In this document: positions 21,333 to 31,900 of the stretch, piece by piece | Layout of the letters: each line of letters begins with the position of its first letter | How positions within the stretch are numbered: the stretch's first letter is position 1 | NCBI GenBank assembly: GCA_022385805.1 | Contig: MU277701.1 | Span: forward strand, 195,122-259,121 | Reading direction: 5' to 3' | DNA: 64,000 bases | Source of the DNA: Pilatotrama ljubarskyi | Taxonomy: Eukaryota; Basidiomycota; Agaricomycetes; Polyporales; Polyporaceae | Notes under the pieces: generated by a model | Databases searched by the model: none | The model's input: only the letters and a program-made list of their open reading frames with translations | Told to the model about the DNA's origin: nothing | Made by a program: the position numbers and the translations under genes

Positions 21333-23611
21333 ATGGATGACGATGACAGCTTCCTCTACGGAGACTCGAACGGGGAGGAGGTAGCGAAGCCGGCTGCGTT
21401 GCAGACATCTGGTGAGAGTTCGGTGCACGACGGAGGGGCTCCCAGCCTCCTCTTCTCTGTATTTGCCTATGCATGCAATGAAAATCTCATGACACCCTCC
21501 CAATTGTGTGATGTCCAGTGCCACAACCGTGAGTCGCATCCGCACTGAGTCTAGTTGCAAGCCCTCACACGCAGGCACAACGGTAGAATATCCTTGGAGC
21601 AGACACAGTCGGTCTCGGAAGGCTTGGTTGCAAAGCTGGAAGAGCAAGCAGCTGAGGAAACCAATGGCGACGGCTCAGCAATGGGCGCGGGAGACGGAGA
21701 CGAGCCAGTGGAGAACGGGGGCAGGGAAGAGGAGGAAGAAGAGCAGGAGGAGAGTGAAGACGACGTGCGCACCCTTCAAAGTCTTTGGCCCTCATTGTGT
21801 GCTGAAAGGATGGACTTCAGGATATTGAAATTATAATGGAGCCACAATCTCGTTCGCTCGACTTCCGGTATGTGTGCTACTAGAGTTCTGTGGCGATGGC
21901 CCTACTCACTTGGCCGATTGCAGGAATCAGCCAAGTCGCCCATCTGGCGCTCGCTCAACAAGTGCGACGTTCTCCACCCCGCAAAGACGTGAGTGTCGGT
22001 GAGGTTACGGCCCTTCAAGTACTGAGACCAGTATATACCACCGCAGCGCCCCCGCAGCAGCAACCTTCATTAACGACGGAGTATACTCCCCGCGAGAGAG
22101 GAGGCGTGAGCAAGCTATCCTCCACTCCTCAGCCATCTACAACGCAGTCGCCCCTACCGCCTCTCGCTGCGACTCCAGGGACCACCGAAAAGCTCCAAGA
22201 GGGCGAAGTGGAGGGCCCGAAGGATTCTGGGCCTGACCCCAATACGCTGCCACCTGCCAAGGCGCCGCCCTCACACCCTCAAATCAACCCGTCTGTCCCC
22301 GGTACTATCGATGGAAGGTCAATACTCGAGTATGACCTGAATGCTATGGCTGAGAAGCCCTGGAGAAGGCCGGGCTCTGATCTGAGCGACTGGTTCAACT
22401 ATGGGTTTGACGAGATCTCCTGGGAGGCGTATTGCTACCGGCGGCGTGAGCTAGGAGAGCTTGCGACCATGCTGAAGAGCAATGTCCTCGTACGTCTCGC
22501 TCTCCGTGCTTGTGGGTCTATGAGGTCCTGAACATAACTCTATATATAGAATTTCGCTGGCATGCCCGAAGACCAGCTCATCGCCCTCCCGCCCGAAGTT
22601 CGTGCAATGGTCATGGCAGGTGCGACTGCCGTCATGGCGAATGGCGGCGCAGGCGGGCCAGGTGGCGGCATGATGCCCCAGGGAGCAGGGATGAACATGA
22701 ACGGCGGGCCGATGATGAACCAGATGATGGGCATGGGCCAGATGATGAACCCCATGATGGATATGGGCGTGAACATGGGCGACATGGGTATGATGCAAGA
22801 CCCGAGCGGCGCGGGCGCGGGCGGCCCAGGTGTGGGCCCGCAGGGTGGTGGCCAGGGCCCTCAGGAAGGTCCGGGCGGCATGGGCATGGCCGTCGGTGCG
22901 GGCTTCGGGCCCGAGAACGGGGCTCAGGTGCAGGGCATGATGGGCATGGGCATGAACGAGTTTGGCGGGATGCAGGTGAGCGAGCGTTGGCTGTACGATG
23001 TTTGTGTTGCGGAGGTAGCTCATGTAGAATGCGCGAAGGACCCGTCGGCGATGGGCCAGCAGATGTATCCGGGCATGGAAGGGAGCGGTACCCCTACCCC
23101 TATTGCGCCCACGCCCACACGGGGAGTCCCCCCGGGACAGTTCCGAGGACGAGGTATGCCACAAGGCATGGGCCTGCGTGGACGAGGCGCTGGATTCGCC
23201 GGCCGCGGGAGAGGTTAGTTGTACTATACACCGAATTCTAGGTGGAGGTGTTGACGTCGCGGATTCAGGGATTCCTGTACGACCTGCGTCTCCTCTCCCG
23301 CCCAACGTGCCTACCGGGCCGCGCAACAAGAACAAGTACAAGGACATTGACGGCAGCGCTCCTGCCGTCGATGGTCTCGACTACGGTGGAGGTGGTGGCG
23401 GGAATGGTGACCGCGATCGCGAAAGGGAACGGGAACGTGACCGCGGCGATAGGAAAGAGCGCGGTACGCCTGATGTGGACGAGCGAGACAGGAGCAACAG
23501 GTGCGTGTGTGTGTGTCAGTATTCGCCACCATCATAGTGTCTAAGTTACGCCCCTGCAGGAAACGGAGAGGTTCACTGGATCGAGAAGAGAGGAGTTCAA
23601 AACGGAGATAG
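21333..23611 (+). CDS. FIP1: Fip1, pre-mRNA polyadenylation factor
   Basis: Subunit of the cleavage and polyadenylation factor that tethers poly(A) polymerase to the complex. The start ATG 21,333 gives MDDDDSFLYGDS, the usual acidic Fip1 N-terminus; an in-frame ATG also exists at 21,318. Exons follow for an acidic region (about 21,590-21,860), then the diagnostic Fip1 motif SILEYDLNAMAEKPWRRPG, then SDWFNYGFDEISWEAYC at 22,320-22,440. After an intron comes a striking Met/Gly-rich stretch (22,560-22,975), then a GRG-rich stretch (about 23,130-23,215) and an Arg/Asp/Glu-rich tail ending DREERSSKRR with TAG 23,609-23,611. RD/RE tails are typical of non-yeast Fip1 and mediate binding to U-rich RNA or CPSF partners. 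At least six introns are present. The upstream shared region contains a CACGTG at 21,145-21,150 but no ACGCGT. Confidence 0.93.
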
Positions 23612-23799
23612 CTTCGCCGGGACGTTCCTTCTCTCCAGATCATTTCTGTTGCTCTCCCTGTATCTCCCACTCGACGCTCGACGTGTAGTCTCACCTTTTA
23701 TCTTGTACTCTGAACACATCGACTGTTCATGCACCTCAGCAGAGCATCCGCGATTAGGTAGAATGTATGCACTACAAAGCAAGCGCGAACGTGCGCGCA

Positions 23800-24672
23800 C
23801 TATGAAGGGGGGGCCGCGGTGTCCTGACTCTCTGGCTCCAAGCTCTTTTTGAATCCCTCGAGCGTCCTCGCCAGCTTTCCTCCACTCGCCTCGCTGAGTA
23901 CCATCGACAGCTGCGACGCCGGTGCACTGAGCAGCCCGACGAGCTGCGCCCTCAACCCATCCAGCGTGGGTAGCTCGGCCACGCTCTTCACGCCCTCCGC
24001 CTTGAACATTTTCCCCTCAACGAGTGCACCTAGCAGCTTGAGGTCGGGCACGGGCGTAGGCCGCTGCCTCTTCGGTCTCCTGCCAGGAACGAATGCCGCC
24101 TCCGCCGCCTTCTTCTCCGCCTCGATCTCCTCGGGTGTCTTTGGCTTGCGCGGGGGTACTGAACGCGCAAGTACGCGGAGAACGGCCTTGAGCTGGGGCG
24201 GGTTGAGCGTCGGGAAGGAGAGTACGGCGAGCGTGCCAGGGACTGCCTTGGCAATCTCGCGGCGAGTCTTCATGTCGAGCTGGTTCATCTCCCTCAGGGC
24301 GACGCCAAAGATAGACGTGCGGAGGATGGTGAAGGTCGGGTACTCTTCAGGCGCGAGCGGCGCGGGAGACGGCGTGGCAAGGGAAGGGGTCTTCGCATGC
24401 TTCGCCACGGCCTGTGCGATCTCTGCGCGGAGCTGAATGAGGCGGTTGGCGGAGAAGTCGTGGTGCTCGAAGAAGATAAGGGGGCGGTCGAAGGAGGACT
24501 GGAGGAGGCGGGTGTACTGGTTGTAGAGGTACGTCTTGCGCTCCGCGTATCGTCGCGGCTGGCCCTTCATGCGCGGGTAGACGACCGGGGGCTTGAGCGA
24601 GACGGTGTATGTCCTGGCATGGACGAGCACCGGCCGTGGGCTGGGCAGCAGGCGAGACGTCGAGCCCAGCAT
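23800..24672 (-). CDS. MRPL11: Mitochondrial large-subunit ribosomal protein uL10m
   Basis: Single-exon frame of 290 residues. The first true ATG is at 24,672 (MLGSTSRLLPSPRPVLVHAR); the frame is open further upstream but without an ATG. The N-terminus is Arg/Ser-rich without acids, as expected for a mitochondrial targeting sequence. The mature part matches the fungal uL10m (yeast Mrpl11) family: PRMKGQPRRYAERKTYLYNQ, then PLIFFEHHDFSANRLIQLR, then PTFTILRTSIFGVALRE, and a C-terminal helix region containing LVGLLSAPASQLSMVLSEAS, the uL10 LxGxxxAPxxxL motif. Stop TAG at 23,800-23,802. The protein forms the base of the L7/L12 stalk. It is convergent with FIP1, 188 bp between stops. Confidence 0.88.
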   Translation of the reverse strand: MLGSTSRLLPSPRPVLVHARTYTVSLKPPVVYPRMKGQPRRYAERKTYLYNQYTRLLQSSFDRPLIFFEHHDFSANRLIQLRAEIAQAVAKHAKTPSLATPSPAPLAPEEYPTFTILRTSIFGVALREMNQLDMKTRREIAKAVPGTLAVLSFPTLNPPQLKAVLRVLARSVPPRKPKTPEEIEAEKKAAEAAFVPGRRPKRQRPTPVPDLKLLGALVEGKMFKAEGVKSVAELPTLDGLRAQLVGLLSAPASQLSMVLSEASGGKLARTLEGFKKSLEPESQDTAAPPS

Positions 24673-24843
24673 GGTGTGCGGCGGTGGACTCGAGAATACC
24701 GTCCACCTCAGGACGCCGGAGCGAGTGGGCAGCACGGGCGCCTCTGAAATTTAGGACACCCGTATCCCAATTTGGTAAGTGACCATGTTCGTGACCGTTG
24801 CAGCGTATCATTGCCAAGGCGTCGTAGCCATCTCACTGCTAGT

Positions 24844-26633
24844 CTACATAATTGCATAAGTTGTTCGAGCAAGGTAATCGTACTCAGGACCCATTCCGGT
24901 CTCATGCCGTGTGAGTTCCCGTAGCTCCACCCCTACTCGCCCTTCCTCAATATGCTTCCCGTCTCCCGCCAATGGGACATCCAGAGTTTCCGGGTCCTCC
25001 GTATCCGAGTCATACAGCTTTGACTCTGTAGATCCGACAGTGTTCCCAAGTGACCCTATGAATATGGCGAAGCTGATGCTAGCGTTTCCAGGCGAAGTCG
25101 ACATGGCAGTGCTCGTGCCATCGGCACGGATGACCGTGGACTGGTTGACTTCCTAAAGGTTCATGAGGAACCTGTTCAAGAGTACCGCTATCTGAAATGC
25201 CGTTTCAGTTTAAATGATGCACGCTGGGGGAATAGGTGCTCCCGCTTACGGGTCCGTAGAGATGGCGACATAGCTGATGGACACTGGCACGGGGGAATCG
25301 TTCGCGAACTAGACCGAGTCACAATCAGTAAACCACCCTGATGTCCAGGAGAAATACTCACAGAAGCCTTCTTGAATGCGAGATGTAGGCAGTTGAGAGT
25401 GAAGAGGACGCTAAGTTGAGCTTTAATGAGCACGTCGAGATTTCAGACCGAGCAGACTCATAGATGGTCCCTGTATATCCACATCAGCATATTTGGAAAG
25501 TACCCGGTCGATACAGCGCTCACCGTCTCGGAGCAGCGTAGTTGTGGAGGTCGATATGCTGCTCCTAGTACTTCATAGGTGCAGCCTAGCAGTCCTATGC
25601 GTCGCATACCAGGTGACAATCAGAATTAGGGCATCGGCTGCCATCAGACAGCTACGGGATGCTATCGACACTATGTATATATCCCAAGAGGGCTAGCGAG
25701 GCCGGTGTCACGTTCAGGAGCGATTTCGCCTACGTCTAGCGACAGAAATGTCAGCGTCCGCCCGCGAGCCGCGCCGTCTGCAAGTGCTCTTACCTTTCCG
25801 ATAGGGTAGGAGACTGGTCAAGGTAAGCAGCGCACCCTATGATGGGGTCATTTACTGCATGCCGGAACGGATAGTCTGCCTGTAGATATCAACTATCCAC
25901 CTCATCACATCCAACCAACGCCAAAGGACGCGACGTACGATATTGATCTCCAATGGCATAAGCGCGAGCAAGAATATGACGATGGCGATGGACCAGCTCC
26001 GGCCGCTAAGAGCAATGCGCCGACCGATCCTAGTATTACGGGGTGATCGTGATGCTTATATGCCCACAAGGGATACTGGAAGAGGTAGAGCGTCTGCTCG
26101 GCGAATATCCGTACGGAGCAGCTACGTCCAGACTGTGAGCCATGGGACGCTCTGGGTGCGTCCCCCAACGCTTACCTCTGTAGTAGACGCTTCTCATCAG
26201 CCCTGACACGGATGAACTCCAGATTCACGAGACCTAAGTGAAGGCTCACCCGGTCGGGCATCTTGATGAACCCGCATGCCTCGAGTATTGTCACCGACAG
26301 CGGGAGGTATCTATTCAGCAGGAAGAGGCTGGACGCGCCAGTGAAACTGCGCCGCCAGAATAGCCCGACCTCCCGATCAAGGGTAATCAGATACTCGAAC
26401 ACGAGCAGGACTACGTGGACACCCGATGTTAGCTAGGGACGAGCATATTGTGGATCGTGCTCTCGCCGATTTACCTGTGGTGGCTATGCCGCAGCAGTTG
26501 TTTATGAAGCTGCGTCGGAAGTGTGGTTGTGAGGACCGTTCCGCAAAAACCTCATCGTTGAGGTGACTTACAGGTTTTCATAGACGGCAGCGAGCTGAGC
26601 AGCCTCGGACTCCGACCTCGAACCGGACGACAT
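24844..26633 (-). pseudogene. DUF6533-type seven-helix membrane protein, probably broken
   Basis: The pieces follow the basidiomycete DUF6533 family in order: MSSGSRSESEAAQLAAVYEN (ATG 26,633), NNCCGIATT, FEYLITLDREVGLFWRR and SLFLLNRYLPLS (26,410-26,300), GLMRSVYY (near 26,190), SWSIAIVIFLLALMPLEIN (about 26,010-25,940), CLMAADALILIVTWYATHR (about 25,650-25,590), SLNCLHLAFKK and a Ser/Asp-rich cytosolic tail ending at 24,844. Two defects are visible. The block ending MPDR (near 26,250) and the block GLMRSVYY cannot be joined in phase with the available GT and AG sites. An in-frame TAG (25,153-25,155) interrupts the final conserved segment after IAVLLNRFLMNL while the frame continues open for about 100 codons. 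Function of the family is unknown. A missed non-canonical splice could rescue the first defect, but hardly the second. Confidence 0.6.
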
Positions 26634-27232
26634 CTCAACACAGTGACATAGCATCGAGTCGTGCGAGAAGGCACGGTAAGGAAGAGGTTGTCCCTGGCCT
26701 CCCCGCATCACCTCAGTATGCGGCACGGCGACCATTATACAGGGCGCCGGGCGAATCTAATGCGCCCTATCGCCTCTAATCACGGCGACGCCGTGCTATG
26801 CTGCTAACGTTCTTGTGCAGTGTTTCTAGGGTGAGCTGTACCTTAATGGTGTTCTGATGGCGTTGGAATGAGGGAGGGTTTATGTAGTCTGAAGTTGGGT
26901 CGGGAATCGGAACGCCCATGTTTCGGCGGTGCGGTCTCCGGCCCGAGTTATACGCCACCGTGTGGGACCGACTGGGCATGATGCACAAGGTGTGAACAAG
27001 TTTTATGGGCCGTAGGATGTAGAATGCGTCTCCGGTGCGGGGCGGGTCAGAATTTCGGACAGACAGTCGGTCGAGCAGTACATCGTATCTCTCCTGCAGG
27101 GTGTTGGCGCCAAGAGCAAGATCGCATCGCGCGGGCTCTCCGAGTAGTACGCATACAACAGGTGGGTCCGAATACACTGTACAAGATTCTTCTCTTCTTC
27201 ATCTACGCCTTCATCGCGGAATTGCCTCTGAA
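26634..27232. other. Intergenic, no supported gene
   Basis: About 600 bp between the broken DUF6533 gene and the dehydrogenase, both on the - strand. An open frame on the - strand (26,776-27,177) shows no motif. The stretch probably contains the DUF6533 promoter and the 3' flank of the dehydrogenase. Confidence 0.4.
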
Positions 27233-28731
27233 TCAGTCCTCCGGAACGACTTTAGCGTGCTGCAAAAGTGGATTGGTGCATGAGCACCGCAGCGGAGCCA
27301 TGTAAGAGATTGGGATGCACACCTTGCTGCTGTCGAACCCATCCAAACCTGCTGCGACGCGCGCCCCGGCAACAAGAGAGCTCCAATCCAGCACGTCGAA
27401 GCGCGCGTTCCCGCGACGTGCCTGGTTCGCGTGGAGTGCTCTTGCTGTCAGCATATGCTGGTGAGCGGCATCCTACAGGTGTGTCAGACATATTCAAGAG
27501 CCGAGGAGTTCGAATAGACGTACCAAAGCAGGCATCGGGGCGTCAAGCTCGGTCGCCAACTTGCGTATGTGCGCGGAGTCCTTGAGACCACCGTCGATGG
27601 CGAAGCCTTTGCTACCGTCAAAGTGGTCATGCAACATCTTGTCGCCATAGCTGATCAAAGGCGGTGCGGGCATGACGTCCTTGATAAACTGGTGCACCAG
27701 GCCGGCTCCGATCCCAGCCTTTTCAGAGAGCGTGAATACCTCCGCCAGGAGCTCCAGGGAGCCCAGGATGAGCGAGTTCCCGATGAGCTTGAACGTGGGC
27801 GCTGTCGGGACGCATGGTCAGATAACGGCGATTGTTCGGGATCTTAGACTATAAATGGCACATACCTTTCTCGATGTTGCCACCGAGGTCCATGGCCTTG
27901 CGGCCGACAGCTGGGATCAGGATGTGGGCGACTTCTTTCTTGGAGCGATAGTCTCCGGACATGACGATGAGGAGCTGGGCAGCCGCGGCGGTGGCGGGTG
28001 GCCCGAATACGGGGGACGTGACGAAGTGTGTCGACGGCAAGTTTGAAAGGAGGGTATCAACTTCGGCTAGGAGAAACAGGAGGATTGGTATGGATCAGCG
28101 AGTTGGAGGTTTGGAAGCGCACCAGCGCAGGCAGGGTAGATGGTGCTGGTCTCTACGAAGATTTTATTCTTAGTAGGCTTCGGCTCCTGGGAGGGCTGGT
28201 GAGCATGGATGGTGAGTATCTCATTCCATTGTGATATATATGTACCTGAAGAGCCTTGGCAAAAGACTGGTAGACGCTTCTTACTACGTCGTCGTTGGAC
28301 AGGTTGGTGAAGATGATGTCGCACTCGGACGCGACCTGCTCGAGAGAGTCCGCGATCGTGATCATCTCCTCGCCGAGCTCCTTCAAGAGGTCCTCCGATT
28401 TTGACCTCGTGCGATTCCAGACAAGAACAGGCAGAGATCCAGGGACATGCTGGTTCCGCCACTTTGCGAGGTTGCGGGCCATCGGGTAGCCCATTGCCCC
28501 GAGGCCGCAGAAGCCGATCTGGAGAGAATGATGGCCTGGGGTGGTCGGGCGCGAGAAGGGGTTGGAGTCCGTCTGCTGAGCGTGGAGGAGGTGGATGTGT
28601 CCGGGTCTGTCGTGCGCGGCCTTGTCCATGGCTGGCTGTGGTGGAGTACTGTTGAGTTGCAGGTGCTGCTGGAGAGAGGTCAAGAGAGCGACGAAGCGAG
28701 AGCGCCGTAAACGGGATGCACCAGACGTCAT
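27233..28731 (-). CDS. NAD(P)-dependent beta-hydroxyacid dehydrogenase (3-hydroxyisobutyrate dehydrogenase family)
   Basis: Oxidises a beta-hydroxyacid to its semialdehyde; in the best-known members this is 3-hydroxyisobutyrate in valine breakdown. The Rossmann signature is plain: IGFCGLGAMGYPMARNLAK. It is followed by VLVWNRTRSKSEDL, CDIIFTNLSNDD, VETSTIYP, TSPVFGPPATAAAAQLLIVM and the C-terminal all-helical domain with FKLIGNSLILGSLELLAE, whose Lys sits in the catalytic K-x-x-N region. The end reads DWSSLVAGARVAAGLDGF, then an intron of about 63 nt and HAKVVPED with TGA at 27,233. ATG 28,731 gives an Arg-rich N-terminus that could be a mitochondrial presequence; ATG 28,629 is an alternative start. 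Exact substrate cannot be told from sequence. It is divergent from the kinase at 28,978. Confidence 0.82.
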
Positions 28732-28740
28732 CCTGATTCC

Positions 28741-28748
28741 CCACGTGG
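28741..28748. promoter_or_regulatory. CCACGTGG palindrome in a divergent promoter
   Basis: A perfect 8-bp palindrome with an E-box core between the dehydrogenase (ATG 28,731, -) and the NAK kinase (ATG 28,978, +). It is only 10 bp from the upstream dehydrogenase ATG, which argues that the inner ATG 28,629 may be the real start. bHLH-type binding is inferred from the motif alone. Confidence 0.3.
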
Positions 28749-28977
28749 CAAAGTAACCCTAGGCTCGGGTCTGGTTGCAGCACGCGTTGTTTGTTCGTGT
28801 TGACGTGTCCCTGCGTCCTGGGAGACGCCCGTCCCCGGCAGACACCGGCAGGGCGCCTGAGGTGCGCTGGTTGTGGTCGTCTCGGCCAGCTGCACTCGAG
28901 CAACTCACTCTCAGTCCGACACATCTCTCCTCCTCCCTCCACCTTTTCCGGGCCTGCCTCCATCTGCTTTGCCTGCC

Positions 28978-31900
28978 ATGCAGGCCTACCCGCAGGCCTT
29001 TGCACAACCCAACAAGGGGACCCTGATTCCTGGGCAGTCGATTACTGTCAACAAGTACACTGTCGTGGTCGAGCGCTACCTCAGTCAAGGTCAGACATCT
29101 TGTTCCTCCTAGATCATCTATGAGCATATGTCGAGGCACCGGAGACGAACATCCGCACGAGTGACCTGCAGAGCCATTGCTGGGGCTCATGCGCCCCGAT
29201 GCTGCTTCAATCGCTGGCAGCACGCGCAAGTGCCATGCTCCGCATGCCCCAATAGCCACCACCCCCAAGGGTTGCTATGCCCGCATCTTACACACGCCCT
29301 TCTTTCCAGGTGGCTTCGCGCATGTATACCTCGTTCGGACAGCACAACCCGTATACAACACCACACATCATGTCCTCAAGCGAGTCGCGGTCCCCAACGA
29401 GGCCATGCTCTCGGAAGTCAAGAAGGAAGTGGACATCATGGTGAATTCGGCCCCATCCTATCTCCTCCCGTGCATCTTGTCAACATGAGCTCCTCAGAGA
29501 ATCCTCAAGGGCCACCCCAACATTGTCTTCCTCATCGACGCAGCCTGGCATCGTTTGCCCAACGGCACCTATGAAGTCTTCATCCTCATGGAATACTGCC
29601 CCGGCGGTGGTATCATCGACATGATGAACCGGCGGCTTCGCGAACGTCTCACCGAGGCCGAGATCCTCACTATCTTCGTTGACGTCTGCGAAGGCTTGGC
29701 GGCCATGCATGCGCTCAAACCCCCGATCTTGCATCGCGATCTCAAGGTCGAGAACATCCTCCAGGCCTCTCCGACGTCGTACAAGCTATGCGATTTCGGC
29801 AGTGCTACTCCGGTGCAGAAAGTACCTTCGAACTCGCAAGAGCTACGCATGCTCGAAGCCGACCTCAATCGACATACGACCCTGCAGTATCGCGCCCCGG
29901 AGATGATCGATGTCCACCTCCGGAGACCTATCGACGAGAAGAGCGATGTTTGGGCACTAGGCGTGCTGCTTTACAAGCTCTGCTACTACACTACGCCCTT
30001 CGAAGAACACGGCCCGCTAGCCATACTGAACGTGCAATACAAGATACCCCCATATCCCGTGTATTCGCCACAGATGAACGCTCTCATCGGTTTGTGTAGT
30101 CCGCCTTACTAACGTGTCGTCTGCTGATTGTGTGAAACACAGCCTCTATGCTCAAGGAACATGGAACACAACGCCCAAGCGTGTTCGAGATCCTCCAACA
30201 CGTGCACGCACTGCGCGGGAGCAAGTCCCGATTCACTTACAACATTCCTGCCAGGGAGCCGCTCTCGCCTCGCGCTCTCCAAGCACCCCTCCAGGCACTT
30301 TCGCCGAACGTTGCACCCAGCTCTCTCGACGAACTGGTCTCGTACAAGTCTAAGCAACCTCTCTCCACTTCACCAGCAAAGAATGCAGGCGTCGAGGCCC
30401 GCGAGAAAGTGCTGGAGGCCATCGCGCCGATGCGACGCGGCAGGCCACAGGGCTCGCATGCACCATCACGGGTACCCTCACGTCCCTCCAGCCCGGAGAA
30501 GCCTGTCACATTCGAGACGAAGTTTGGGGACGAGGACGATCGCTCGTGGAAGGCTCTTCGTACACATAAAGCAGGGCTTCCTCAGGCCAGCGACGCAACC
30601 TCGCTGAGCAGCAGGAAGGACGCGGATGCTTGGAGCGTCGACTCACGACAATCTGCGCAGAGGCCGGATGCCACTTCGCGGCGTGCATTTGATAACGACT
30701 TTAGTACCGGTTTCGGGAGCAAGTTCACCAACGCACAGCCGCCGGCTCGCTCGCCATCAGGGAGCAAGCCCGCAGAGAACAACGCTTCTGGCTTCGGTTC
30801 TGGGTTCGGCGACACCTTCGATCCTGCCAAGACGGCGTCTACCCCTCAGCCTGCTTCGCGTTTCCGGACAAGTCGGATAGGCAAGGATGCCTTCGACGGG
30901 CTGGGGCTCCCTGCACCTGCACCTGCACCGGTTACCACTCTTGGCGACGCGAGGAGGAACCGGACGGGCCTGGCGAGCTTCAATCTTTCGTCCAGCTCCA
31001 GCGCACAGTACAACCTGACCCCACCGACGCCAAGCGCGCTCGGGACGTCCAACACGACGTACCGACCCCCGAGCGTGCACGCATCGAGACCGACGCCTTC
31101 GCCACAGCCGCAATCGTCGTCACAACCGCAGCCTCAGTCGGAGAACCTGTCACCCATTCCTCCCCCGTCCCAGACGTGGCGGCAGCACATCAAGGCACCG
31201 TCCTCTACCCAGGACGCACTTTCCGCCGAGGAGCGGTTCCCGTCTCTGGAAGACCTCGACCGCACGTTCGGGTCGCCTTCGCCACCTGTGTCCACCGATA
31301 GGCCCGGTCAGCGCACCGCGGATCGCCCACCTTCGCGCAGCAGCTACATAGGCTCCGCTGGCTCGGGTGCGGGCTCGACGAGTGGCGGTGTGAGCTACAC
31401 TCAAGGCCTCAACGTTGCAGGAGGCAAGAATCGTTTCGAGGGTGTGCGTTCGCAGCAGGTCACGGGCACCGGGATGCGCGACACCCGTCCGCCCGCGTCG
31501 CGCCAGTCGACATTCATACGGACCGTGGATTCTACAAAGGTTGAGGACGGTCCGAGCAAGACATCGCAGCCGCCGCTTATGAGCAGGCCGTCGCTCTCGC
31601 GAAAGCACAGGAGTTCGGTGTCGATGAAGACGTCGACGCCGTCTGACTCGTTCGACTTGTTGTCGGGCCCGGGGACGTCATACGATTCTGCCGCTGCCAC
31701 GCCTCCGTCACTCCCGCCAAGGCCACAACAAGGACAGCCCACACCTCGTGTCGAGCCTCGGGATTGGCTCACCGGGAACGACGACGACCTGAACATGGGC
31801 TCCGCTGCTCGGGCGACGACTCCCACGCATGAATCACGGCCTGTGTTGCGAGACTCACCGAGCAAGCGCGCCAGCTACATCGAGCGTAGTCCGATTGCCC

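Noticed and set aside
24673..24735. Longer N-terminus for uL10m
   Set aside because: The frame is open but its first codon is GTG, not ATG; ATG 24,672 gives a good mitochondrial presequence.
26776..27177. 133-residue open frame on the - strand
   Set aside because: No motif, no splice link to the dehydrogenase or the DUF6533 gene on either side.
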